From NCBI RefSeq assembly GCF_005795905.1, contig NZ_VAWE01000001.1, positions 7,319,501 through 7,383,500 on the forward strand: a stretch of 64,000 nucleotides of DNA. The letters run 5' to 3'. The first letter of the stretch is position 1. Each line of letters begins with the position of its first letter. Positions 16,922-25,483 of the stretch are shown in pieces. The notes beneath the pieces were generated by a model. The model was not told the origin of the DNA, searched no databases, and worked only from the letters and a program-made list of their open reading frames with translations. The position numbers and the translations under genes were made by a program. Source of the stretch: Streptomyces marianii (GTDB lineage Bacteria; Actinomycetota; Actinomycetes; Streptomycetales; Streptomycetaceae).

Positions 16922-18706
16922 ATGTCCGACAGCCCTGAGCAGGACTACGACCCGGGTGACGTGGCCATCATCGGTATGTCCCTGCGGGCGCCCGGGGCCC
17001 GCACCAAGGAACAGTTCTGGCACAACCTCATACACGGCAGGGAATCCGTGTCGATCCTCGACAAGGACGACATCCACGTCGACGAGACCTTGATCCACAG
17101 TCCGTTCTACGTCCCGGCCTGCGGCGTGCTCGACACCTACGACAAGTTCGATCCGTCGGTGTTCGGCATCAGCGACCGGATGGCCGCCGCGATGACCCCG
17201 GAGAACCGGCTGTTCCTGGAGAGCGCGTGGGAGTCGCTGGAGGACGGCGGGTACGACCCGGATCGCGTCGAGGGCGAGGTCGGCATCTACGGTGCCAACA
17301 ACGCGCAGACCGCCGCGCTCTACAGTTCCCCGCCGGACCGGGTGTCCGTCGGCCCCGAGGCGATGGAAGCCGGCGCGGCGTGGTCCCCGGACACCATGAC
17401 GTCCAACGCCCTGTACTACATGGGGCTGAGAGGTGAGGCCGTGACCCTCGCGGCCGTCTGCGCCGGCTTCCACTATTCGGTGCACATGGCCTGCCAGTCG
17501 CTGCTGCTCGGCCAGATCGACATGGCGATCGCCGGTGGCGCGATGGTCCGCCTGCCGCACCCCCGCGGTCATCTGTGGGAGGAGAACCGCATCCTGTCAA
17601 AGGACGGACACTGCCGTCCGTTCGACGCCAACGGCACCGGCACCGTGCTGTCCAGCGGTGTTGTCACCGTGCTGCTCAAGCCGCTGGCGGAGGCCGTCAA
17701 GGACCGCGACCACATCTATACCGTGGTCAAGGGTTCGGCCGTCAACAACAACGGTGTCAGCGCGGTGGCCTACGGTATGGCACAGCCTGAGCGGCTGAGC
17801 GCGTGCATCGCCAACGCCATGCAGGTCGGCGGCGTCACTCCGGACACGGTGTCCATGTACGAGGCCAATGCTCTCGGTCTGCCGATGACCGACGAACTCG
17901 AGGTGCACGCGGCGAACATGGCGTTCGGCAAGACGACCGGCACCACCTCGATCGGCGGGGTCAAGGGCAATGTGGGCCATGGCGGTGTGGTGTCGGGCGG
18001 CTTCGGCGCGATCAAGGCCGCGATGGCCCTGTACCACAAGAAGCTGCCGGCGACGATCAACCTGACCGAGGTCAACGAGGACATCGGCTTCCCCGGCACC
18101 CCGTTCGTGCCACAGTCCGGGACGGCGGACTGGGAGACGGAGTCCGGCATCCGCCGTGCGGGCATCACCTCGATCGGCGGCGGTGGATACAACGCCCACC
18201 TGGTGCTGGAGGAGCCGCCGAACGCCGCCGAGCGCGGTCCCGAGTCCGAGGGCAGGCCACGACTGGCCACGCTGTCCGCCCTGGACGACGAAGCGCTGGC
18301 CGCTCAGCGCGCACGGCTGAAGGACTGGCTGGTCGCCCATCCCGAGCTGCGGCTGGACGACATCTGCTTCAGCCTCAACCTGGGCCGCAAGGTGATGGAC
18401 CGCCGCTGGGCGGCCGTGGTCCGCAGCCGTGCGGAGCTGATCGCGGCGCTGTCCGACGACGCCCCCCGCGGACTGGCCACCGAGACCGCAGCCGCGCCGC
18501 AGGCGAACGTGGACTCCTTCCAGCGCAACGACAACGGGATCCTGCCGTCCGGAAACGATGGACAGGCGCTGTCCGAGCTGGCCGCCGCCTGGGTGACCGG
18601 CCAGCGGGTGGACTTCGCCTCCCTGCACCCGGAGGAGGCAAGCCACCGCGTGCCGCTGCCCACGTACCCCTTCCGGCCGCGCCGGTTCTGGCGTACGAAC
18701 TGGTGA
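16922..18706 (+). CDS. Stand-alone ketosynthase with Cys-Asn-His site (SalC-like cyclase)
   Basis: A 594-residue thiolase-fold protein: a KS domain (about 15-440) and a post-KS linker ending YPFRPRRFW. The nucleophile is Cys180 in LAAVCAGFHYSV. The first catalytic His of normal elongating KSs (EAHGTGT) is Asn316 here (YEANALG). The second His is kept (His353, GNVGHGG). The Asn change argues against ordinary decarboxylative elongation. SalC, a discrete KS of the salinosporamide cluster, performs intramolecular aldol reaction and beta-lactonisation to build the bicyclic warhead. This gene's place after the SalA-like gene, plus the absence of any TE in the assembly line, fits that job. The ATG has AGGAG eight bases upstream. 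Confidence 0.88.
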   Translation: MSDSPEQDYDPGDVAIIGMSLRAPGARTKEQFWHNLIHGRESVSILDKDDIHVDETLIHSPFYVPACGVLDTYDKFDPSVFGISDRMAAAMTPENRLFLESAWESLEDGGYDPDRVEGEVGIYGANNAQTAALYSSPPDRVSVGPEAMEAGAAWSPDTMTSNALYYMGLRGEAVTLAAVCAGFHYSVHMACQSLLLGQIDMAIAGGAMVRLPHPRGHLWEENRILSKDGHCRPFDANGTGTVLSSGVVTVLLKPLAEAVKDRDHIYTVVKGSAVNNNGVSAVAYGMAQPERLSACIANAMQVGGVTPDTVSMYEANALGLPMTDELEVHAANMAFGKTTGTTSIGGVKGNVGHGGVVSGGFGAIKAAMALYHKKLPATINLTEVNEDIGFPGTPFVPQSGTADWETESGIRRAGITSIGGGGYNAHLVLEEPPNAAERGPESEGRPRLATLSALDDEALAAQRARLKDWLVAHPELRLDDICFSLNLGRKVMDRRWAAVVRSRAELIAALSDDAPRGLATETAAAPQANVDSFQRNDNGILPSGNDGQALSELAAAWVTGQRVDFASLHPEEASHRVPLPTYPFRPRRFWRTNW

Positions 18707-18789
18707 CCCTGAGCGGACCACATGCACGCCATCGGGCGTCATGAGGACCAGCTCGCTTCCTCGCACCACCTGTGGCACACGCCGCCGAT

Positions 18790-18819
18790 GCCCGCCCGCC
18801 GTGCCGCCGGCGGGCGGGC
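18790..18819 (+). terminator. GC-rich hairpin after the SalC-like gene
   Basis: A perfect 12-base-pair inverted repeat (arms 18790-18801 and 18808-18819) with a six-base loop. It lies 84 bases after the ketosynthase stop. It has no T-tract, which is usual in Streptomyces. It probably ends the core biosynthetic transcript and separates it from the formyltransferase gene. Confidence 0.6.
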
Positions 18820-18970
18820 GCCGACGCCGGTTGCGGACATGGCGACACCAGGCGCGGGCGTCGAGCCCTGTCCGGACCACCTCCAAGCCGGGACCCGCCT
18901 GTGGCATCGGTCCATCTGATGGACAACCCGTGCTGAACCGATACCCGACCAGCGACCGCCGGGAGCGCAA

Positions 18971-19666
18971 GTGAACATCTATATTTCAGGACGAGGGGGA
19001 TTCGCGGTGGAGGTCGCGGACGCCCTCCTGGACGCAGGCCACAAGATGGTCGGCGCAGCCGCCCCCCGCCTGCGCAGGGGGCATTCCGACGAGAGCAACG
19101 CGATGTCCTGGGACCGCCTGCGCGCCTGGGCGTATCCCAGGGACGTCCAGTGGACGGACGCGGCCGAGCTACGCGCGATGCACATCCCGGACGGAGTGGA
19201 CATCATCGTCGCCGCGCATTCGCACGCTTTCATCGGCCGCCGGACCCGTGCCAGGGCCGCCGTCGCCACCATCGGCTATCACCCGAGCCTGCTGCCGTTG
19301 CACCGCGGCCGGGACGCCATTCGCTGGACGATCCGCGACGGTGACAAGGTGACGGGCGGCAGCGTCTACCACCTCACCGAGCGTACGGACGCCGGCCCCC
19401 TCGCCGCCCAGGAGCACCTGCTCGTGCCCCCGGGCTCGACCGCGCAGAGCCTGTGGCGCGAGCACCTTGCCCCGCTCGGTGTGCGGTTGCTGCTGCGGGT
19501 GGTCGCCGACCTCGCCGAGGGCAGGCGGATCGAGGTCCCGCAGGACGAGAAGCTGGCGACCTGGGAGCCGGCGATGGACTCGGCACCGCTGTTCAAGCCC
19601 GAACTCATCGCGCTGCCCGGAGCAACGCCCGTCGACAGCAACAAGTGGGCACTCTACGCACAGTGA
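18971..19666 (+). CDS. Formyltransferase-family protein, role in cluster unknown
   Basis: A 231-residue protein related to the formyl-transfer domain of Fmt/PurN. It has a Rossmann-like start MNIYISGRGGFAVEVADALL, the signature GYHPSLLPLHRGRDAIRW and a TGGSVYHLTERTDAGPLAAQ block (quoted in pieces) that keeps the active-site Asp. The position of the usual active-site Asn, two before the His, is Gly. It has no C-terminal OB domain, so it is not a tRNA formyltransferase. The GTG at 18971 has GGGAG upstream. No such gene is part of the salinosporamide scheme I know. It could N-formylate a precursor or shunt product or act outside the pathway. Confidence 0.82.
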   Translation: MNIYISGRGGFAVEVADALLDAGHKMVGAAAPRLRRGHSDESNAMSWDRLRAWAYPRDVQWTDAAELRAMHIPDGVDIIVAAHSHAFIGRRTRARAAVATIGYHPSLLPLHRGRDAIRWTIRDGDKVTGGSVYHLTERTDAGPLAAQEHLLVPPGSTAQSLWREHLAPLGVRLLLRVVADLAEGRRIEVPQDEKLATWEPAMDSAPLFKPELIALPGATPVDSNKWALYAQ

Positions 19667-19681
19667 AGTCCCGCACCCCGC

Positions 19682-20614
19682 TCAGGCGGTTGCCGGAGTG
19701 TAGAGCTGCTGGGCTGTCATGCGAAGGGCTGTCACGAAGTTGCGCGCACGCTGGGTCGGTACGGTGCTCCGCAGCATCTGCACGCCTATGGACAGGTGAG
19801 GGATGTCGTCGGTGATGGCCACCAAGGCGATCCGGCTGCCGTCCGGTGTATCCATCGACTGGGGCCTGTGATGGGTCAGCATGAATCCGAGCCCGGCCCC
19901 CGCCAAAGCACGCATGGCCTCCGTTCCAGTTGTATAAATAACTCTGGGCATGGGGACATCTGCTTTTATGAAGGCACTCTCCACATACGCCTGAATTCCG
20001 GTGGAGGAAGGTACGTCGGCCATCAGGATCGGATACTTCGCCAGATCGGCCAACGAGACCGTACCCGAATCGGCCAACGGATGACTCTGCGCGACGAGCG
20101 CGTACAGCGCGGGCGTGACTACTTCCGTGAACCTGGTCTCCTCCGACGAGGTGATGCTGTAGGTGACTGCTAATTCGCAGGTGCCGTCCAGTAACAGGTC
20201 TATGGGTGAGTGGACGTCGTGGACTTTTACCGTCAGTCGGGGTTGGCAATCGGCGATTCGGGAGATGGTCCGCAACATCAAGAATGAGGTGATCGAGTAA
20301 TATGATGCGATGTCGAGGCGCCCCTCGGACTCGTCCTGGAGCCTGCTGCTGTAGCGATTCAGGGCGTAGGCCTGCCTGAGGATCGCCCGCGCGTCGTCAA
20401 TGAGCAACTTCCCGGCCGAGGTCAGACTGACTCCCTTGGCGTGGTGGCGCACGAGTAATTGGTTCGCCAGCTGTCTTTCCAGTCGCTGGATCGCGGCGGA
20501 CACCGCGGACTGGGACGCATGCAGGCGCTCGGCGGCTTCGGAAATGTTTCCCGTCTCGGCAATGGTGACGAAGTAGAGAAGTTGGGTGAGGCTGAATTCC
20601 GGCCGATCCCCCAT
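19682..20614 (-). CDS. LysR-family transcriptional regulator (SalR2-like position)
   Basis: A 310-residue LTTR. The winged helix-turn-helix is at about residues 8-66 (LLYFVTIAETGNISEAAERL, then SQSAVSAAIQRLERQL). An effector domain follows from about residue 90 (LDIASYYSI onward). I chose the ATG at 20614, preceded by AAAGGA, over the longer frame to 20698. It is convergent with the formyltransferase gene, 15 bases apart. LTTRs regulate divergent or neighbouring genes; in the salinosporamide cluster a LysR protein controls precursor genes. No clear T-N11-A operator was identified. Confidence 0.9.
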   Translation of the reverse strand: MGDRPEFSLTQLLYFVTIAETGNISEAAERLHASQSAVSAAIQRLERQLANQLLVRHHAKGVSLTSAGKLLIDDARAILRQAYALNRYSSRLQDESEGRLDIASYYSITSFLMLRTISRIADCQPRLTVKVHDVHSPIDLLLDGTCELAVTYSITSSEETRFTEVVTPALYALVAQSHPLADSGTVSLADLAKYPILMADVPSSTGIQAYVESAFIKADVPMPRVIYTTGTEAMRALAGAGLGFMLTHHRPQSMDTPDGSRIALVAITDDIPHLSIGVQMLRSTVPTQRARNFVTALRMTAQQLYTPATA

Positions 20615-21173
20615 GCGAGTGATCCTTTCTTTTCCAAGTGGAGCTTGGACCACTGCTTTCCGTGACGAGAAAGACAGGAGTCCGATACGCGTGAACATTC
20701 AAATGCCAGCCCTGCCTGGTTGTCTACCGGCGGTATATCCGCACGGGTGAATTTGGCCGGTATCCGCCCCTGCGGGGCGGAGGGGCGGCATGACGACTTC
20801 GCTCCTGTTTAGAGGTAGGTACCAGTTTTTCACGGTATCGCAACACAAATAGCCGTGATCTTCTGGATAATGACAAAAGGGGGCGGCTGTTCGTTCTTGG
20901 TTGCTGGCCGTTTAGCGAGGATTGGACGGATTGAAATTCTCTCGTTCCGTATGCGGATCGGCCGGGTTCGGCGGATTGGCCGGATTTCGACGCTCGTTCG
21001 GTCGTCGCCTGGTCAGCCAGGAACTGCCGACCACGGTCCGGTGGACGGGAAACGCCCCTGAAACCGCTGCCGCGCGGGTAGTCGATCACTTGCGCGGCAG
21101 CGGCTTCAGGGGCGGTCGATCTCGGCGGCCTTGACCCAGCGCCCCGTGTTCGGCGATGGTCGGCCGGTCTTCT
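20615..21173. other. Gene-free stretch between LysR and MFS genes
   Basis: 559 bases with no convincing gene. It should hold the LysR promoter (next to 20614). It contains a compact hairpin at 20763-20781 (CCGCCCC stem, 3-base loop) and the long inverted repeat at 21053-21114 listed separately. The stretch 20820-20960 is markedly AT-richer than the rest of the window. Confidence 0.5.
21053..21114 (-). terminator. Long hairpin terminator after the MFS gene
   Basis: Inverted repeat with arms 21053-21074 and 21093-21114: 22 base pairs, one position being A-C on the plus strand and G-U on the minus strand. The fold is therefore perfect only in the minus-strand RNA, which fits termination of the MFS transcript that ends at 21174. 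Confidence 0.75.
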
Positions 21174-22532
21174 TCAGGCCGTGCTCGCCCCACGGCCTGC
21201 CATGGCGACGATTACAGCTCCGAGTACACAACCGGCGCCGGCTGCGAGATAGGCGAGGTGGTAGCCGCTGAGCCGGTCATCGCTGGTCGCCGCGATCAGG
21301 ACCATGACCGCCACTCCGATGCTGGCGCCGATCTGCTGGGCCACGACGTTCACCGCCCCGGCGACCGCGTGCCGTTCCGGCTCGATGCCGCTGAGCGCGG
21401 CGGACGTCATCGCGGGGAAGTTCAGTCCTTGGCCGATACCGCTGAGCACCATGCCGGGCAGCACATGCAGCAGATAGTCACCCTCGTGCGGTGTAGTTAT
21501 CCACAGCGCGGTTCCCGCGCCGATCAGGACCAGCCCGACAGTCATCAGCGTGCGCGGTGCGTACTTGGTGAGCAGACGTCCGGTGACGAAGTTGGCGGTG
21601 AGGAACACGCACGCCGACATCGGCACCAGCGCCAGACCGGACTCGAGCGGAGAATAGTTCAGCATCCCCTGCATATACAGCGGCGCGAAGAACAGCATCC
21701 CGACCGAGGCCATGTACTGGAGGAACGCCGCCAGGCTCGCGCTTCGGACCGATGTCACCCGGAAGAGGTCGAGCGGAAGTGCCGGGTCCGCGGTGCGGCC
21801 CTCGCGCACGACGAAAAGCAGCAGGAACACCACTGCGAGGCAGAGTGAGGCCCCCGCCAACATGCCGCCCGTGCTCGCGCCGACGACCAGCAGGGCGAGG
21901 CCGATCGTGCCCAAGATCGCACCGGGCAGGTCCAGCCTGCCGCCGCGCCCGACACCCGCGGGCAGCCCGGCGCGCGTCACCGCCAGCACGGTCACTCCCA
22001 CCACCACCGAGAACCACAGCACCGACCGCCAGCCGAGGAACTGGGTCAGCACACCGCCCAGCAGCACCCCGCCACTGAAGCTCGCCGCGCCGACGGCCGC
22101 GTACACGCCGAGCGCCCGGTTGCGTGCCGGACCGGCCGGAAACACCTCGGTCAGCAGGGCCAGTGCGGCCGGACCCGACAAGGCCGCGCCGATGCCTTGG
22201 ACCGCCCGCGCACCGAGCAGCCACCCGATGTCAGGCGCCACAGCCCCGACCAACGCGGCCACCGTGAACAGGGCTATACCGAATTCGAACACCCGTCGAC
22301 GGCCGAAAACATCGGCTAGCCGGCCGCCCACGAGCAGAAAACCGGCGAATGTCACGGCGTAGGCAATCATGACCCACTGGAGCGTGGTGTCGTCCAGGTT
22401 AAAACGTTTTCCGACCGCCGGAAGAGCGGCATTGAGCACCCCGAGACCACTCACATCCAGCGCGAGCGCTCCGGCCAGCACTCCAAGGGCCAGTCCCGCC
22501 CGGCGGCGTGGCATCACCTCGGTACTGGTCAT
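21174..22532 (-). CDS. MFS drug exporter, DHA2 (EmrB/QacA) type
   Basis: A 452-residue membrane protein with about 14 predicted membrane segments. It has the MFS motif GRLADVFGRRRVFEFG after the second helix and the motif-C-like GGVLLGGVLTQFLGWRSV region (in pieces GGVLLGG and GWRSVLWF). DHA2 transporters use the proton gradient to export hydrophobic or cationic compounds. The ATG at 22532 has GGGAGG upstream. Standing inside the cluster, it is the likely exporter of the proteasome inhibitor, a second layer of self-protection beside the resistant beta subunit. Confidence 0.9.
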   Translation of the reverse strand: MTSTEVMPRRRAGLALGVLAGALALDVSGLGVLNAALPAVGKRFNLDDTTLQWVMIAYAVTFAGFLLVGGRLADVFGRRRVFEFGIALFTVAALVGAVAPDIGWLLGARAVQGIGAALSGPAALALLTEVFPAGPARNRALGVYAAVGAASFSGGVLLGGVLTQFLGWRSVLWFSVVVGVTVLAVTRAGLPAGVGRGGRLDLPGAILGTIGLALLVVGASTGGMLAGASLCLAVVFLLLFVVREGRTADPALPLDLFRVTSVRSASLAAFLQYMASVGMLFFAPLYMQGMLNYSPLESGLALVPMSACVFLTANFVTGRLLTKYAPRTLMTVGLVLIGAGTALWITTPHEGDYLLHVLPGMVLSGIGQGLNFPAMTSAALSGIEPERHAVAGAVNVVAQQIGASIGVAVMVLIAATSDDRLSGYHLAYLAAGAGCVLGAVIVAMAGRGASTA

Positions 22533-22635
22533 GCGGCCCTCCCGAGGAAATGGCGTGCGGAATATTCGGATAAGGCGGCATCGGTACCCGTCACGAGCCG
22601 CTCCGTTGTGCAGTGAGTGTGATCTTCATATCGAG

Positions 22636-23724
22636 TCACTTTGCAGTGTCACTCGCCCGCTGTCCAGTGCCTCGTGATCCGGTTTCTGCCGGTTCGCATT
22701 GCTTCTTGATGAGCCCGTTAAATATTCGGAAATTCGATGCGACGGATCGACTTCTGTGATGCTCCCGAACCGGCTTTCGATCTGATTGGGGTTTTCTCAG
22801 CGAAATGATCTTCGCGAAGAGGCTTGCACCGCGCCGATCGGGCATGCGCGTGCTGGCGGCGGACAGCCGTGAGGCGGTTGCGGCCTTGGAGCGGTGGACG
22901 GGGTGGCGGTCGGCGATGACGTGGACCTTGCGGCTGGCCTGGCGGGCGAGCCGGTCGAGGAAGGCGGTGAACACCCTGGCGGTGAACTTCTCGGTGAACA
23001 CGGTGAAGTACACGGTGCCCCGCCCGGCGATCGCGGACATGATGTTCACCTTGAACCGCCGGCCGCTGACCTTCACGACCGGGGTCTGCCCTTTCGGGGC
23101 CCAGGAGGTGCCGGGGGGGGCGGTGTCCGAACGAAGTCCGCACTGGTCCGCCCAGGCCACGACCGCGTCCTCCTCCTTCGTCCGGGCGACGATCCTCGGG
23201 TACTCGCCCTCCAGCCACGCATCCACTTTCGCCTGGTCCTGCCGGTACGAGCGCCGGTCCGGGCGCTGCGGGGAGAAGCCCTGCCGGCGCAGCCACTTGC
23301 CCACACCGTGCTCGGTCATCACCACCCCGGTGACCATCCGGACCAGCTCGGCCACCAGCGGCCGCGTCCACAGCGGGCCTCCGATCAGCAGCTCCTCCGG
23401 GATGTAGTCGGCCATCGCCTGGAACACCACGGCCCGCTCCTCGGGGCCGATCCGCTCTCCCGGCCCCGGACGGCCAGTCCGCCGCACCGCCGGGGCCTCC
23501 CGACCACCCGCTTGATACGCACGCCACCAGGTCCCCACCGACCGCTCGGCGACCTGGCACATCCCTGCCGCCTGCCGGTACCCCTTCACCTGCCCCGACT
23601 CCAGCGCGGCCACAACCCGCAGCCGCACCACTTCCCGCCCCGCGGGCGTCACCCGCCGCAAATCCCCAGCCCCAGTCACACCCTCACCAGCGAACCAGGC
23701 AACACCACAGCTCCTCCTCAACAT
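22636..23724 (-). pseudogene. IS630-family transposase, C-terminus lost
   Basis: The frame shows the IS630/Tc1-type layout: a helix-turn-helix N-terminus (CQVAERSVGTWWRAYQAGG) and a DDE domain with WADQCGLRSD, GTSWAPKGQTPVV and VHVIADRHPVHRSKA. After that last Asp motif the sequence leaves the family, and the region with the final Glu (usually PELNPDE) is absent. The reading frame instead runs through unrelated residues to a stop at 22636. The element was therefore cut at about 22855 and cannot be autonomous. It sits between the MFS gene and the thioesterase gene, so it interrupts the cluster. Confidence 0.85.
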
Positions 23725-23821
23725 ATCGTGTGAATGAGAGGTCCTGATTCTGCGCGACGTGACACGGCACCGCCGTGTATCCATCCCCTTGTCCGACACT
23801 CCGAGAAGGAGAGCCGATTTC

Positions 23822-24568
23822 ATGCAGGCTGTCGACCCCGACCTGTGGATCCGCCGCTTTCACCCGGCGTTACCCGCGCCCGCCCGACTCGTCTGCCTGC
23901 CGCACGCCGGTGGTGCGGCAAGCTATTACACGCCGATGTCAAAGATGCTCTCGCCGGGCGTCGAAGTGCTCGCCATACAGTATCCGGGCCGACAGGAACG
24001 GCTGTCGGAAAGGCGCCGGGAGACGGTCGCCGAGCTGGCCGACGAAATCACCGAAGTGCTCCGGCCGCTGACAGGCCAACCGTTGTATCTGTTCGGCCAC
24101 AGCCTCGGCGCGACCGTGGCCTTCGAGGTCGCGCGGCGCATGGAAGCGGACGGCATCGAGCTTGCGCACCTGTTCGTGTCGTCGCGGCGGGCACCCGACC
24201 TCAATCGCAACGAGCGTGTCTACGAGCGCGGCGACCAAGAACTCATCAAGCAGATAAGGTCGTTGTCCGGCACCGCGCCCGACGTCTTCGACGACCCGGA
24301 CATGACCGCGATGGTGCTCCCTGCGATCCGCAGTGACTACAAGGCCGCGGAGACCTACATGTACCAACCGGGACCGAAACTGACCTGCCCGGTGACGGCG
24401 CTGATCGGCGACGCGGACCCGATGGTGTCGGCCGAGGAAGCCACCGCCTGGAGCCAGCACACCGGGGGCGCCTTCGAGTTGCGGATCTGGCCGGGCGGGC
24501 ACTTCTATCTGGACGCGCATGCCACGGACGTCATCGCAAAGATCACGGCCGCCATGGTGGCAACGTGA
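23822..24568 (+). CDS. Type II thioesterase (SalF-like)
   Basis: A 248-residue alpha/beta-hydrolase of the TEII (GrsT/RifR) family. It has LVCLPHAGGAASYY near the N-terminus, YPGRQERL, the nucleophile elbow FGHSLGATVAFE, DADPMVSAEEA with the acid residue, and the catalytic His in WPGGHFYL. The family removes wrong or stalled acyl groups from carrier proteins. I chose the ATG at 23822, preceded by AAGGAG, over the longer frame to 23759. It has no operon partner because the IS630 remnant lies upstream, but the natural partners are the two ACPs and the PCP of this cluster. Confidence 0.92.
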   Translation: MQAVDPDLWIRRFHPALPAPARLVCLPHAGGAASYYTPMSKMLSPGVEVLAIQYPGRQERLSERRRETVAELADEITEVLRPLTGQPLYLFGHSLGATVAFEVARRMEADGIELAHLFVSSRRAPDLNRNERVYERGDQELIKQIRSLSGTAPDVFDDPDMTAMVLPAIRSDYKAAETYMYQPGPKLTCPVTALIGDADPMVSAEEATAWSQHTGGAFELRIWPGGHFYLDAHATDVIAKITAAMVAT

Positions 24569-24766
24569 ACATTCACCGGGTAGTCGGGGTGTGACGGTCG
24601 TTCTCGCTGCGTGATGTGGGGCGTCGGGCACGGGGCAGGGCTTCGGCTTGGTCGCGTGACGCGCGGTTCGTGGTGGTCCGTCAGGTGAGTGGCGGGGCCG
24701 GAACGTGACAGGCACGGCTTCCAAGATCATGGAGTTCTCTACGCCCCGTGATCCGAGTGGAAGACC

Positions 24767-25036
24767 GTGCCTGCCGACGCATCATCGCTGATCCCGCCTG
24801 CCCTTGGCCAACTGCGTGAGAAGCCGCAGGTCCGACCTGCTGAGGTCCCGGGCCTGCTGGAGCGGCTGGCCGAGGTGCCGGACCCGCGTGATCCGCGCGG
24901 GGTGCGCCACCGCCCGTCCGTCGTGCGCGCGCTCACCGCGTGCGCGGTGCTGGCCGGAGCGACCTCGCTGCTGGCGGTCGGCGAGTGGATCGCCGATGCC
25001 CCGGCTCACGTGCTCCAGCAGGTCGGTGCCCGGTGA
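24767..25036 (+). pseudogene. ISAs1-family transposase, N-terminal fragment
   Basis: 89 codons matching the start of ISAs1 (H-repeat) transposases: LAEVPDPRDPRGVRHRPSVV, then LTACAVLAGATSLLAVGEWI. It then stops; full proteins have about 380 residues. An inverted repeat upstream (AGGCACGGCTTCC near 24711, its complement near 24760) may be the element end. No right end was seen. It marks a rearrangement at the edge of the cluster. Confidence 0.75.
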
Positions 25037-25124
25037 AACACCGAAGCCGGTAGCGGCGCTTGAAGGCCCACGTCCCTTCGCGCTGCGTCCGGCATCCGCG
25101 CGGCACGCGTCCTCGGGGTGCGAG

Positions 25125-25438
25125 GCCGGCCCTCTCGCCCTCGGATCCACCACGATGATGGCCGGTGTGGTGGCATGCAACGTCATCATCGTGAGCTCCG
25201 GCAGTCCTACTGCCCGCCGGAGCTCATCGGCCGGGTCACGGCCACCGCGATGTTCGTCAACTTCTGCACGATCCCCGTGGGAGCGCTGCTCGGCGGCGCG
25301 ATGAACACCCTCCTGGGCCTGCGGCCGACGATGTGGCTGGTCTGCCTCGGCCTCTGTGCCACCACCGGCATCCTGCTCTCTGCACCGCTGCGGGGTCTGC
25401 GGGACCTCCCGGTCTCCCAGCGGGTTCCGGCCGCCTGA
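25125..25438 (+). pseudogene. MFS transporter remnant with frameshift
   Basis: The C-terminal part of an EntS-type MFS exporter is split over two frames. The first piece (from about 25125) reads STTMMAGVVACNVIIVS. From about 25194 another frame continues LRQSYCPPELIGRVTATAMF, then IPVGALLGGAMNTLLG and a final PLRGLRDLP before the stop at 25438. The LRQ-PELIGR motif after a helix is typical of these exporters. The N-terminal two thirds are missing, and the ISAs1 fragment lies just upstream, so this is debris from a deletion. Confidence 0.7.
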
Positions 25439-25483
25439 CGGGGCCACACCTCCGGAACCCGCCGGTCGCCATCCCGGCCGATG

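Noticed and set aside
18722..18919. 65-codon ORF between the KS and formyltransferase genes
   Set aside because: It has no ribosome binding site, crosses the terminator hairpin and is of random composition.
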